A DNA stretch of 64,000 nucleotides from assembly GCF_015056685.1 (NCBI RefSeq), contig NZ_SVFW01000019.1, forward strand, positions 4,319 to 68,318, written 5' to 3'. Shown here piece by piece: positions 22,527-31,229 of the stretch. The notes below the pieces were generated by a model. It was not told where the DNA came from, did not search any database, and was given only the letters and a program-made list of their open reading frames with translations. Both the position numbers and the translations under genes were made by a program. The stretch is from Butyrivibrio sp. (GTDB lineage Bacteria; Bacillota; Clostridia; Lachnospirales; Lachnospiraceae). Each line of letters opens with the position of its first letter. The stretch's first letter is position 1.

Positions 22527-23603
22527 TTAATATCCGAATGTGTGAGCCTGATTTAGAAATACTTCTATCCTGTCATAGTCTGTCCCATACACAAGATTGT
22601 CATAAGTTTTTACATTATATACGCTCACCTTCTCCGTTTCCGTACTACCAGGAAGCACATCATAAACATCTTCCGGATAAGTAATTGTTACGATATCTTC
22701 TCCTTTATAAAGGACGACATCATATTCAATCTCATCAATTGTAACATCACTATTGTTGGTAATCTTTACTATTACACAGTCACTACCAGGATTGGATTCA
22801 ATCGCAATATCTTCAGAATGATTCACATAGCTTGGATGATCTCCCAAGCTCATTTTGTATTCTATCTCCGAGCTGTCAAATCCAGAAGAAGGTACATCCA
22901 TCTTCGACACAACTGTATATCCCGGTAGAATCATATCGTGACCATCAGAGTCCATGTCTATTGTATTTCCAGATGCATCCAAATAATTCACCTGTACTTC
23001 CAGCTCATCGATAATAGTCTTACTATTATTTGTCACAAACACGACCGCTTGTCCATCCATTGTCATCTCACCATGAATGTCAAGTTGCTTGGACACTTCT
23101 TCTGCGCTCTGTCCGCTCTCTTCAGGTTTTTCCGGTTCAGACTGCGTAATGGCATTTTTTTCTTCAGTATCCTGAGTATCTGGCGATGCAATCTCTTCAA
23201 CTAGGTTAGTCTCTGTAGTCGATGGCCCAGCCCCTACAATCGTACTCTCCCCAATAGTTCCGTCACTTATTTTTTCATATTTAATAAACCACGATCCCAA
23301 CGAGCTCGTAATCTCAGTTGCTTTCACATCAACAGTATCGCCAGCTTTTATATCTGGATTTCTTGCAGATATAAAATTCAGATGTTCTCCAGCCCACACG
23401 TTATATCCCATGGCCGAATCCGGATGCAGCTCTGCCGCATAAAACCTCACAGTCTTCCCTTCTAGATTTTCTCCTGCATTAAGTGCTGCTTCAAATGACT
23501 CAGCATCACCAAAATCCAGAACAGTAGCCGAGCTTCCGCAGCCTGAAAGCATCAGCACGGTAGTTATTAGCAAGCATAAAAATAGTCTCATTTTTTTACT
23601 CAT
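22527..23603 (-). CDS. Surface lipoprotein with tandem FxLyD-like domains
   Basis: A 358-residue lipoprotein (lipobox LSGC at residues 19-22). After an OB-like N-terminal domain (KTVRFYAAELHPDS and so on) comes a Glu/Thr-rich linker, then two related beta domains (residues about 165-245 and 265-345), each with a VTNNS element (VFVTNNSKTIIDELEVQVNYLDASG; VKITNNSDVTIDEIEYDVVLY) as in immunoglobulin-like FxLyD domains. Typical Gram-positive surface protein; ligand unknown. Confidence 0.72.
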   Translation of the reverse strand: MSKKMRLFLCLLITTVLMLSGCGSSATVLDFGDAESFEAALNAGENLEGKTVRFYAAELHPDSAMGYNVWAGEHLNFISARNPDIKAGDTVDVKATEITSSLGSWFIKYEKISDGTIGESTIVGAGPSTTETNLVEEIASPDTQDTEEKNAITQSEPEKPEESGQSAEEVSKQLDIHGEMTMDGQAVVFVTNNSKTIIDELEVQVNYLDASGNTIDMDSDGHDMILPGYTVVSKMDVPSSGFDSSEIEYKMSLGDHPSYVNHSEDIAIESNPGSDCVIVKITNNSDVTIDEIEYDVVLYKGEDIVTITYPEDVYDVLPGSTETEKVSVYNVKTYDNLVYGTDYDRIEVFLNQAHTFGY

Positions 23604-23629
23604 GTTCTTCTTTCCTCTCTTTATACTTC

Positions 23630-24091
23630 TTAGTCTTGAATTCCGCTTGATCGTAGCGGCTTCATTTTGTTAGCCAGAAGCATTTCGTTGATATCGATAA
23701 TGCTTCCAGGATGTTCATTAAAGAATGTCATCAATAGTGCATCTCTCGGATCTCTTGCATATAGCGTATCCATGTGATAGATCTTAAGTGCCTGCTGTGT
23801 CTCTTTCAATGTAAACTCCGCAGCATAGCAAATTCTCAGGATTACATCCCTCTGTTTCGTTACCTTCTCCTCAGATAAGAGCTTATAGCCATATCCCTGT
23901 GAGATATCAGCCTTTAGCAAGATATCCTGCTTTTGAAGCCCTTTCTCTCTGAACTTTTCATTCATGTATTTCATGAAATCTCTGTTCCCATCAAGAAGGT
24001 CTCCCTCGTTATCGTCTACGAAGTTTGCTATATCCTCCGGATGAGTATGTTCCAATATTTCTTCCAGTTCCTTGGTGTTCTTTTTATACAT
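23630..24091 (-). CDS. Helix-turn-helix regulator paired with a kinase
   Basis: A 153-residue protein of a type common in Lachnospiraceae: N-terminal helix, a helix-turn-helix-like segment (LQKQDILLKADISQGYGYKLLSEEKVTKQRDVILRICYAAEFTLKETQQAL), and a C-terminal DPRDALLMTFFNEHPGSIIDINEMLL. It is divergent from a Ser/Thr kinase gene starting 48 bp away (24140), as seen in other Lachnospiraceae. The kinase may phosphorylate it; that is inferred from the gene pairing only. Start 24091 lacks a strong ribosome binding site. Confidence 0.7.
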   Translation of the reverse strand: MYKKNTKELEEILEHTHPEDIANFVDDNEGDLLDGNRDFMKYMNEKFREKGLQKQDILLKADISQGYGYKLLSEEKVTKQRDVILRICYAAEFTLKETQQALKIYHMDTLYARDPRDALLMTFFNEHPGSIIDINEMLLANKMKPLRSSGIQD

Positions 24092-24139
24092 TTATGTACC
24101 TCTTTACTGTGATATACTTGAATTACGCGAGGTGCTAAT

Positions 24140-24850
24140 ATGTTTGATAGTCCGTTACCGATTTCCTTCTACAAGGAAATCGCCACACTTAGTGAAGAAC
24201 ATCAAATTCATATTGTCCAACATATTGAGACCAAAAAGATTTATCTCAAAAAAAATTTGAAGGTCTATAATCTTGCTGTATTTGAACAGCTTTTTAAAAA
24301 TCCTGTCAGGAACATTCCTCGTATTTATGCAATGTATGAGCATGATGATGTACTAACAATAATCGAAGAATACATTTCGGGCGACACTCTTGAAGAAATC
24401 ATTGATTTGTGTGGTACCGTATCTGAATCTGATGCAATCTGCTATGCTATAAAGCTTTGCGACATACTCATTGCTCTGCATTCTCAGACGCCATCACTGA
24501 TACACCGTGACATCAAACCGTCAAATGTCATTCTCACCGAAGATGAACGTATAATTCTCATTGACCTAAACGCAGCACGCCAATGTTTAGCTGAAAAAGG
24601 TCGTGATACAAGACTTATTGGCACTGAAGGCTATGCTGCTCCAGAGCAATTTGGTTTTGGCAACTCATCATGCCAAACTGATATTTATGCTGTGGGAAAT
24701 ATTATTAAGGCACTTATAGGTCTTGACAATCATTCCTCCATGAAAGTATCACCAAAACTCAATGTAGTAATCAACAAATGCTTGGAAATGAATCCAAAAG
24801 ACAGATACCAATCGGCCTCGCTACTAAAGGCTGCTTTGGAAAAGATCTGA
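24140..24850 (+). CDS. Small Ser/Thr protein kinase
   Basis: A 236-residue kinase domain with no extracellular part. Seen are the catalytic loop HRDIKPSNVIL (about residue 122), the activation segment start DLNAAR where DFG is expected, GTEGYAAPEQFG in the P+1 region, and YAVGNIIKAL. The glycine-rich loop is not clear and the VAIK lysine is replaced or shifted, so the N-lobe is reduced. DLN for DFG is found in this Lachnospiraceae subgroup. ATG 24140 has GAGGTG upstream. It is divergent from its partner HTH gene and may set its activity. Confidence 0.8.
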   Translation: MFDSPLPISFYKEIATLSEEHQIHIVQHIETKKIYLKKNLKVYNLAVFEQLFKNPVRNIPRIYAMYEHDDVLTIIEEYISGDTLEEIIDLCGTVSESDAICYAIKLCDILIALHSQTPSLIHRDIKPSNVILTEDERIILIDLNAARQCLAEKGRDTRLIGTEGYAAPEQFGFGNSSCQTDIYAVGNIIKALIGLDNHSSMKVSPKLNVVINKCLEMNPKDRYQSASLLKAALEKI

Positions 24851-24942
24851 ATATTCCCTCCTCACAGGTACATTATAGCAATTACAAACGCAAATGCTCC
24901 CACCGTAGCAGTGGGAATGATATTAAAAAATGGTAAACTTTT

Positions 24943-26049
24943 ATGAAACTAATTAACTGCCCCGTATGCGGCACCAGATGCTCTGCTGTTGCTGAGAAGT
25001 GTCCTGAATGCGGATTTGAAATCAAGAGCTATTTCGGAAACATAAAACAGGATACCAAGAAACATAGGCATCCTGTCATTTTTGTTGCCGGTTTAGCAGC
25101 TGCAGTAATTATACTTTTGGTTTTGATTGCTACATATAACCGAAGTAGCGTTTCAGTCACAAATCCATCCCCAGGCGCAAAATCTCTCGATGACTTATTC
25201 CCTCTAGAATCACAACAAGAATCCTCCATCACAGTTCCCTCTCAAGATGCCTCCAATGGAATAGATGTAAGTGGTGTTTATAGTGGCGATGACCATGAAA
25301 TCCTAGTACTTAACGATGATGGATTAGCATATTATTACTGTACGTCAATCGAGTTTACAGAGCTGCAGTGCCCTTGGTATATAAGGGACGATGATGTTTG
25401 CATAGATTTTTCCAGGCTTCACTGCACAGTAAATGCGAAGATCGATGAAAAAGAATTGCTTTTTAAGTCGGATAGCATAAATTGGAACACTGAGCTCTTT
25501 ACAAAACTAGATGTAGAGCCAGAGCAATATCTTTCGAAAGCGCTCTCCACTAGCGATCCCAATGCCACTTTGAACTATGACGGAACATTGTCTTACCAGT
25601 TGGACGGTATATCTTATACTCTTCCAAAGAGTTTTGTGGATTTCGAAGATTCTTTTGATAGCATGCCGGATAGTTCAGCATTCATCGACTATGATGTTCA
25701 AAGCGATTACTCCTCTGCCGTGTTATTTCATCGCACTTCTGGTAAGCCATTAGATGAAAGCTCGGCCCAAAAGGATGTTTTATCATTTACATCCGGGTTC
25801 TTCGATAATCCTTCAACCGATGGGTGCGTAGCTACAAGTGTAGCTGGGTACAACGGCTATCTTGTAAACGTATCAGGATACCTTAACAAAGGATTCAGCA
25901 GGCTTCAGAACTACGAAGCCTCGGGTTTTGTTATTATTTTCTACAATAATCAAACTCGTAACAACAACTATATAATGATGGTTCAGAGTACAAACAGAAA
26001 CATCGATAACACTGCGAAATTTGGTGAAATACTTAAGTCCGCACACTAA
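24943..26049 (+). CDS. Zinc-ribbon single-span membrane protein
   Basis: A 368-residue protein: a zinc ribbon at the N-terminus (CPVCGTRCSAVAEKCPECG, residues 5-23), a membrane helix at about 45-64, then about 300 extracellular residues, including a domain with GDDHEILVLNDDGLAYYY and another with LSYQLDGISYTLPKSFVDFED. Start at 24943 has no ideal ribosome binding site (AAATGGT). It follows the kinase gene by about 90 bp on the same strand and faces the c-di-GMP-linked operon with a shared terminator. The sensor is a plausible partner of the kinase, as inference. Confidence 0.65.
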   Translation: MKLINCPVCGTRCSAVAEKCPECGFEIKSYFGNIKQDTKKHRHPVIFVAGLAAAVIILLVLIATYNRSSVSVTNPSPGAKSLDDLFPLESQQESSITVPSQDASNGIDVSGVYSGDDHEILVLNDDGLAYYYCTSIEFTELQCPWYIRDDDVCIDFSRLHCTVNAKIDEKELLFKSDSINWNTELFTKLDVEPEQYLSKALSTSDPNATLNYDGTLSYQLDGISYTLPKSFVDFEDSFDSMPDSSAFIDYDVQSDYSSAVLFHRTSGKPLDESSAQKDVLSFTSGFFDNPSTDGCVATSVAGYNGYLVNVSGYLNKGFSRLQNYEASGFVIIFYNNQTRNNNYIMMVQSTNRNIDNTAKFGEILKSAH

Positions 26050-26070
26050 AGCTCATTTATATACGCAAAT

Positions 26071-26103
26071 TAAAAGGGTGCTCAATATGGAAGCACCCTT
26101 TAT
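26071..26103. terminator. Bidirectional terminator between convergent genes
   Basis: A perfect 10-bp stem AAAGGGTGCT / AGCACCCTTT with a 9-nt loop, A-rich on one side and T-rich on the other. It sits between the genes ending at 26049 (plus) and 26109 (minus). Confidence 0.8.
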
Positions 26104-26108
26104 CCTTA

Positions 26109-27206
26109 TTATGGATTACATTTCTTACACGGCTGATATCCCTGCGATATTATATCATCCCTATTTGTAGCAGTAGCATAGTTCTCTGGGCTTATTTTAG
26201 GAACAGATGAACAACTAGCATAATGGAATTTCTTTGAGCTTGTATTCAGCACATACTCAGTGGTATTCTGTTGCTCTGTATTGTTATAAGTGTCAAAATT
26301 ATCCGCATTGCCACCACCAGTTCCTGCCCCAGAACCCGTACCTGTCGTAGACTCCTGAGCATTTCCAGCTACAGCTGCCACCTGTGCACTACCTGCTGCC
26401 TCAGCCGCCTTCACCTCCGCATCTTTCTTAGCTGCTTCTTCAGCGGCTGCCTTTTCCTTCGCCAATTTTTCCTCTTCGGCCTTCTTTTGGGCTTCTTCTG
26501 CGGCTTTCTTCTCGGCCTCAGCTTTTTCAGCTGCCTCTTTTTCCTTAGCGATCTTTTCTTCGTCTACCTTGACAGTTACCTTTTTATGCTCAGATTCGAC
26601 TGAACCATCAGTTGTTACCGCATAAATCTCCGTTTCGCCAGGTTTAATTCCCTTTACATTAAAGCGAAGGTCTCCATTCTCAGTTACGCCAGCAAAGACA
26701 ATGGTTGCAATCTTGGAATCTGAACTAACAAACTTAACATCTTTAACGGAGAATAATTCCTTGTCCCTTACTTCAGCCTTAACAAAATACGTTGAATCCT
26801 CATTCCCTTCAACAATATCTATGCTTCTTCCATCTGAAAAGGATAATGCAATTATATTGTTTTCATCTTCCACTACGGAAGCTGCCTCGTCCGCTTGTTC
26901 TTCAAGATTAACAATGCGTTCTTCCACAATGTCCTCAGTATTATTCTCAATAATTTCCGTCTGAGTTGAAGGAAATGTAGCAAAACTGGCGATAGCCAAA
27001 ACAACACCCGATGCGATAGCTATTAGTTTGCCTTGAAATTTTTCAGGCAATAATGCAAAAATCTTCTTTCTAAGCGGCGATACTATCACAGCAAATGCAA
27101 GAAATAATAATCCACTTAAAATGCCACCACTGGTTGTAAATGCTACTAGAGCAAATAAAACAATAAAACCTGCTAAAACCCACTGCACAATGTTCCAAAC
27201 TTTCAT
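26109..27206 (-). CDS. Membrane protein with coiled-coil and Ada-like Cys motif
   Basis: A 365-residue protein: two to three N-terminal membrane helices (about 8-75), an extracellular segment with an Ig-like VKFVSSDSKIATIVFAGVT, a long Ala/Lys/Glu coiled-coil (about 220-275), a Gly/Thr-rich linker, and a C-terminal motif KKFHYASCSSV then GYQPCKKCNP. The C-terminal motif (H, C and C-x2-C) is the Ada-type metal-binding/zinc element often placed at the end of Firmicutes surface proteins. The same motif ends the upstream nuclease gene, 26 bp away, so both probably share an mRNA and a localisation mechanism. Confidence 0.72.
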   Translation of the reverse strand: MKVWNIVQWVLAGFIVLFALVAFTTSGGILSGLLFLAFAVIVSPLRKKIFALLPEKFQGKLIAIASGVVLAIASFATFPSTQTEIIENNTEDIVEERIVNLEEQADEAASVVEDENNIIALSFSDGRSIDIVEGNEDSTYFVKAEVRDKELFSVKDVKFVSSDSKIATIVFAGVTENGDLRFNVKGIKPGETEIYAVTTDGSVESEHKKVTVKVDEEKIAKEKEAAEKAEAEKKAAEEAQKKAEEEKLAKEKAAAEEAAKKDAEVKAAEAAGSAQVAAVAGNAQESTTGTGSGAGTGGGNADNFDTYNNTEQQNTTEYVLNTSSKKFHYASCSSVPKISPENYATATNRDDIISQGYQPCKKCNP

Positions 27207-27231
27207 TTTAAATTAACATCCTCCTGTTATT

Positions 27232-28200
27232 CTATGGATTACATCTCTTACAAGGCACATACCCTTGCTCGATCAGTTCTTCACGTGACCCATCAAAATA
27301 TAGTTTATTCTTTTCTTTCATATCTTCAACACTGCTGCATGATGGATAATGAAACTTCTTAGTATTCTTATTGGCAACATATGAAGATTTGGTTATAGTC
27401 TCGCTTTTTGTCTCAGCTATACTATTCTCAGCAGCAGATGGAGTCTCTCTTGTTACGGTCGTATCAGAAACTACCGCATCCTTAAGGACAAAGCCTTCAT
27501 CAATAGCATTGCTTCCATCAGCGTAGTCTATAGCAATCCCAGGCTGAACATTAAAACAAAATACATTGAAGGATACTCCTTTGCCCTTATCTTCAACAGA
27601 ATAAGCTTCCATTTTTACCCCTGAACACAGAAGGTTGTTTCCTTCAAAGACAGGTGTAACCCTATACATTACATGATTTCCAGTGCTCTTAATATACGAT
27701 GCAACCATATTCTCATATGGGAGCATTCCTTCAATATTCATGTACCGAGTTCCTGTAATAAGATTTCTCTCATTCGCATTCTCCCCGGTGAGTTGGAAAC
27801 CAATCATATGGCACCGATTATACAAATATGCAGGGTTTGAATCAACTATTCCAGGATACTTGTTCTGATTCCATCCTGTAGGCTTTACCATTCCTATGGA
27901 GCCACGCTCCTCTGTTGGCATAAGATCTTCACCAATGCATGCCATCGCCGTACTGCATCTTCCAAGGCTATCCAATTTCCCATATTCTTCGTAGGAGTTG
28001 GTTGTGACCTCGGACGAAGAAAACTGCGGAACATTGCCGTTAAGCTGTACCGATGCACTCCCTGAATACGTTGGATAAGCATCTTTCGCCTCACTAACAA
28101 GTGTAGTTCCACCACATGCGCTTCCAAAGAAGATTGAAACAATAAATACAAGAAGAACTGTCGTTATGCATTTGTAAGTTAATCTTTCAAGTCTTTCCAT
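27232..28200 (-). CDS. Secreted DNA/RNA non-specific endonuclease, Ada-like C-terminus
   Basis: About 322 residues with an N-terminal hydrophobic segment (residues about 8-28, possibly lipobox GSAC). The nuclease core, residues about 75-205, includes NRCHMIGFQLTGENANERNLITGTRYMNIEGMLPYEN: the His of R-C-H and the N-x-x-N-L-I-T-G-T region are the active-site and metal-binding features of DNA-entry type nucleases (EndA, NucA, Spd1). The C-terminus carries KKFHYPSCSSV and GYVPCKRCNP. ATG 28200 follows GGGGAGAG. Its leader holds a c-di-GMP-I riboswitch. Likely role: DNA digestion or uptake at the cell surface. Confidence 0.85.
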   Translation of the reverse strand: MERLERLTYKCITTVLLVFIVSIFFGSACGGTTLVSEAKDAYPTYSGSASVQLNGNVPQFSSSEVTTNSYEEYGKLDSLGRCSTAMACIGEDLMPTEERGSIGMVKPTGWNQNKYPGIVDSNPAYLYNRCHMIGFQLTGENANERNLITGTRYMNIEGMLPYENMVASYIKSTGNHVMYRVTPVFEGNNLLCSGVKMEAYSVEDKGKGVSFNVFCFNVQPGIAIDYADGSNAIDEGFVLKDAVVSDTTVTRETPSAAENSIAETKSETITKSSYVANKNTKKFHYPSCSSVEDMKEKNKLYFDGSREELIEQGYVPCKRCNP

Positions 28201-28211
28201 ATCTCTCCCCT

Positions 28212-28332
28212 CAAAAGAAAAACACCGCATCGCTGCAGTGTCAAACAAATGTTGCAGCTGGCTGACTCATTAAGTCCCTATAGCTTTGTGTCGCCGGATT
28301 GCTCCGGGTTTACCAAGTATTCTTCTGCCGTC
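28212..28332 (-). promoter_or_regulatory. c-di-GMP-I riboswitch with terminator
   Basis: On the minus strand the aptamer (28254-28332) has the GEMM hallmarks: GGTAAACC, a hairpin with a GNRA (GCAA) loop (CGGA-GCAA-TCCG at 28295-28306), GACACAAAGC (about 28283-28292), then TATAGGG and the closing segment CAGCCAGCTGC. Downstream, an ACACTGCA / TGCGGTGT stem with TTTTTCTTTT (28212-28241) is a terminator. Its 5' arm can pair alternatively with GCTGCA at the aptamer's 3' end, so ligand binding should favour termination. It controls the nuclease and probably the gene after it. Confidence 0.85.
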
Positions 28333-28556
28333 ATTATAATGCCCGCATGACACTGAATACAAGAAATATTGTATAAATAATTATGAAATATCCCTTATAA
28401 AAAATACATAACGGTTTCAGCAAAATATCCCTATCTAATTTGCTTTTCGCCGTAATATCAATAAATTTTTTATTATTTATCGATGCTGTTGTGGTCAGAG
28501 TTCACCCAGTATTGTAAAATTAATATACCGTCTAAAAATATCGATGAGGTGAGGCT
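28333..28556. other. Promoter region between divergent units
   Basis: An AT-rich 220 bp region without a gene, which must contain the minus-strand promoter of the riboswitch transcript and the plus-strand promoter of the hxs operon. No obvious shared operator was identified. Confidence 0.4.
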
Positions 28557-28901
28557 ATGACTATACAATACCCTGAAGAAATATACCCCAAAGAAGTTCT
28601 GATAAAAGCAGCATTTAAATTTCTGGATCAGGCATATATCCACATAGATAAAGAATCCGGCAAATATATTGTAAGCATTACTGATAAAGAAGATGCCGTT
28701 CCTGTAACGCAGGGTGATTTCGACAATGAAATGTTAGCTCAAGCTGCTCATTACGTCGTATCCATGAGAACAAAAGCCATAAGAGAAATAACTCTGGGAA
28801 GAGCGATGGCATCAACCATCATCGAAGAAGAGCCTGAAGAAGACTATATTGAAGACTCCACAAGCGTTGATGATATTCTGAAGGATTGGTTTGATAAATG
28901 A
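28557..28901 (+). CDS. hxsD: His-Xaa-Ser system protein HxsD
   Basis: A 114-residue protein of the HxsD type: FKFLDQAYIHIDKESGKYIVSITDKE (about 20-45), then FDNEMLAQAAHYVVSMRTKAIREITLGRAMAST (about 58-92), which matches the pattern of short alpha/beta proteins that accompany the two radical-SAM enzymes of His-Xaa-Ser systems; an acidic tail follows. Role in the family: presumed scaffold or leader-recognition partner in maturation of HxsA. GAGGTGAGG precedes the ATG. It overlaps the next gene by 4 bp. Confidence 0.78.
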   Translation: MTIQYPEEIYPKEVLIKAAFKFLDQAYIHIDKESGKYIVSITDKEDAVPVTQGDFDNEMLAQAAHYVVSMRTKAIREITLGRAMASTIIEEEPEEDYIEDSTSVDDILKDWFDK

Positions 28902-29095
28902 AAAATAGACTAACAAAGGATTTTTATAATAAGAATGCTCTTCTAAACGCGGTTGACGCATATAAGAGCCTTGCATCTATATCCATCTCAGAAGACAGCA
29001 ATTATTATTACTACGAGGTTAAGTCAAGCATCTATGAACCTCAACTTGTCGCCAATGAATTTGAAAATTATGTCTTAGGATTAATGAACACATGA
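28898..29095 (+). CDS. Second HxsD-like small protein
   Basis: A 65-residue protein with the same sequence theme as the upstream HxsD (FYNKNALLNAVDAYKSLASISISEDSNYYYYEV then NEFENYVLGLM), so a shortened paralogue lacking the Ile/Arg-rich C-terminal part. Overlaps both neighbours by 4 bp (ATGA junctions), so translation is coupled. Having two HxsD-like proteins in one operon could mean a heteromeric recognition complex; that is inference. Confidence 0.6.
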   Translation: MKNRLTKDFYNKNALLNAVDAYKSLASISISEDSNYYYYEVKSSIYEPQLVANEFENYVLGLMNT

Positions 29096-30123
29096 TCATT
29101 TTACCTTTAACAGCTGTAATTCTTGCTCATGTACTATGCCTTATAACATCAATTACAGACATCCGTGAAAACCGAATAAGCAATAAGCTGCTTATTGTAT
29201 TCGGGATTATAGGGATAATCCTGAATGTAGCCCAATATATATTAAAGACGCACATTATCTGGAATGTATATTTTGTTAACCTTACGTTGGTTGTGGTCTT
29301 TTCCTTATTGCTTTACATCTTCCACATCTGGGCTGCAGGTGACAGCAAGCTACTAATTGTTATGGGACTACTCATCCCTGCAAATTACTGCATTATAAAT
29401 CACCAGATGATTCCATGGTGCGTCATTGTAGTAGCTCTTAGCTTTGGTATTAGTTTTCTATATCTTATCGCCGAGTCACTATGGCTTTTTTTTAAGGATA
29501 GAAGTTCCTTTTCTCTTGATAATGTAAAAAAGAATATCCGCGTATTTTTGATTGCATACGCGAGAAACATTATCTACATATCCTTAGTCCTGAAACTGGA
29601 GGACTACTTTGCAAAAGAATGGTTCGAAACCCATTCAATAGTCATGCTCGGGATAAACATAAGTATAATTCTGCTGGTTTCTTCACTTGAGATTATGAAA
29701 AAATGGTATTCCATGCTGATTGCGTTAGCACTATCTGTAGCATTCTCCTTATATTCAGAAGAATGGTTCTTAAACATCAGCAGATTAAAATACTATGCTC
29801 TTATCATAATAATAATGCTCATCCGAGTCATGATCAGTGAATATAACTACAAGACTATTCCTACTTCAGAAGTGAAAAAAGGCATGATTCTATCCGGTTT
29901 CACGACGATATTCATGTCCAAATCCAAAATACCTGACCTGCCTGGCATTTCCCATGAAGACATGCGCAGCAGATTGACAAAAGAAGAAGCTGAAGCAGTT
30001 GTTAAATGGGGAAATAGCAAAGGCGGCTTAAAAGAAGTTCAGATTGTAAGGAAGATTCCTTATGCCATTTTTATTTTTATCGGCCTTATCATTTATTCAA
30101 TAATCTGGGAGATATTTAATTGA
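29092..30123 (+). CDS. A24 prepilin-peptidase-like membrane protein
   Basis: A 343-residue polytopic membrane protein. Two aspartates fit the active site of A24 (type IV prepilin) aspartic peptidases: SITDIRENRISN near residue 23-33 (D-x-R-x3-I-x-N) and AAGDSKLLIVMG near residue 82 (usual form G-x-G-D-x-K). The N-terminal methyltransferase domain of bifunctional PilD is absent. The C-terminal soluble portion (residues about 260-320) has KGMILSGF and RLTKEEAEAVVKW, seen in Clostridia relatives. It is locked into the operon by 4-bp overlaps on both sides, which suggests that it processes or exports the HxsA product. Confidence 0.75.
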   Translation: MIILPLTAVILAHVLCLITSITDIRENRISNKLLIVFGIIGIILNVAQYILKTHIIWNVYFVNLTLVVVFSLLLYIFHIWAAGDSKLLIVMGLLIPANYCIINHQMIPWCVIVVALSFGISFLYLIAESLWLFFKDRSSFSLDNVKKNIRVFLIAYARNIIYISLVLKLEDYFAKEWFETHSIVMLGINISIILLVSSLEIMKKWYSMLIALALSVAFSLYSEEWFLNISRLKYYALIIIIMLIRVMISEYNYKTIPTSEVKKGMILSGFTTIFMSKSKIPDLPGISHEDMRSRLTKEEAEAVVKWGNSKGGLKEVQIVRKIPYAIFIFIGLIIYSIIWEIFN

Positions 30124-31229
30124 ACATAACACTATCTGGCTTTAACGGCACACAAAACATATATAAGATTTCTTGTGATGAGACCAAAGCAAGGGAGTAC
30201 GCAGAACAAAACTATAATGTTCTTTTGCTTCAGGAGAACCATGCCCATCTTCTACCAGAGAATAATACTTTTGAACTTTCCGAGGAAGAATCAATTTTCC
30301 TTAATACCCTTGGTGATGATGCCTGCATGGAAATAAATGATAACGGTAGAATAGCAAGCGTATTTGGGAAGGAGTTTGACAACACCTTATATATAACAGA
30401 CAAGTGCAATTCAAATTGCGTAATGTGCCCTATGGCCGAACCAGTGCGAAGGGATGGGCATACAGTTCCATTTGAAATTCTAAAGGAGCTGATTAGATAT
30501 ATGCCAACTGATATGGAGCATCTGACTATAACCGGTGGCGAGCCTTTTTATATAAGGGAACAGCTTTTTGACATTCTAAAAGATCTCAAGGATAGCAATA
30601 AAGTATGGGGATATCTCCTGCTTTCAAATGGAAGAATCTTTGCAAATAAAGAATATTGTTTAAAATTTGCATCTGTTGTACCGGAGGATTTTTTAGTGGG
30701 CATTCCGATACATGGTCCCAATTCCGAAATCCATGATGCTATATCCCAAAGCCCGGGAAGCTTTAACCAGACCACTTCAGGAATCCATAATCTGCTAACA
30801 ACGCACAAGATGTCCGTAGAAATAAGAATTGTTGTAACCAGAATAAATGCTCCCTACTTAGTAGATATTGCACATCTTATATCAGACAAATTTCCCGGTG
30901 TTGACAGTGTAAAAATCATGGGCATGGAAATGCTCGGAAATGCCATAGTCAACTCAGAAAAAGTCTGGATTCCATATGAAGAAGCCTTTTCGAGCATGAA
31001 GCCCGCAATTGATCACCTAGTGGAAAAAGCTATAGATGTGGCAATTTATAATTTTCCTCTTTGCTTCATTGATAAATCATATTGGAATCTCTGTGCAAAC
31101 AGTATAACCGAGTACAAGATCAAATACCTTGACGAATGCTCTAGCTGCCACGAAAAATCCGCTTGCGGAGGGATATTTACTGGAACAGACAAATTTCTCC
31201 AAGGGAAAGTGAAACCAATACTACGATGA
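30120..31229 (+). CDS. hxsC: His-Xaa-Ser system radical SAM maturase HxsC
   Basis: A 369-residue radical SAM protein. The C-x3-C-x2-C motif (DKCNSNCVMCP) has cysteines at residues 96, 100 and 103, and the glycine-rich ITGGEP follows near 138. Extra cysteines near the C-terminus (CSSCHEKSACGGI, about 345) suit a second cluster. This matches HxsC of His-Xaa-Ser systems, where paired radical SAM enzymes modify HxsA. ATGA overlaps join it to the genes on either side. The reaction on the target is not established. Confidence 0.85.
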   Translation: MNITLSGFNGTQNIYKISCDETKAREYAEQNYNVLLLQENHAHLLPENNTFELSEEESIFLNTLGDDACMEINDNGRIASVFGKEFDNTLYITDKCNSNCVMCPMAEPVRRDGHTVPFEILKELIRYMPTDMEHLTITGGEPFYIREQLFDILKDLKDSNKVWGYLLLSNGRIFANKEYCLKFASVVPEDFLVGIPIHGPNSEIHDAISQSPGSFNQTTSGIHNLLTTHKMSVEIRIVVTRINAPYLVDIAHLISDKFPGVDSVKIMGMEMLGNAIVNSEKVWIPYEEAFSSMKPAIDHLVEKAIDVAIYNFPLCFIDKSYWNLCANSITEYKIKYLDECSSCHEKSACGGIFTGTDKFLQGKVKPILR

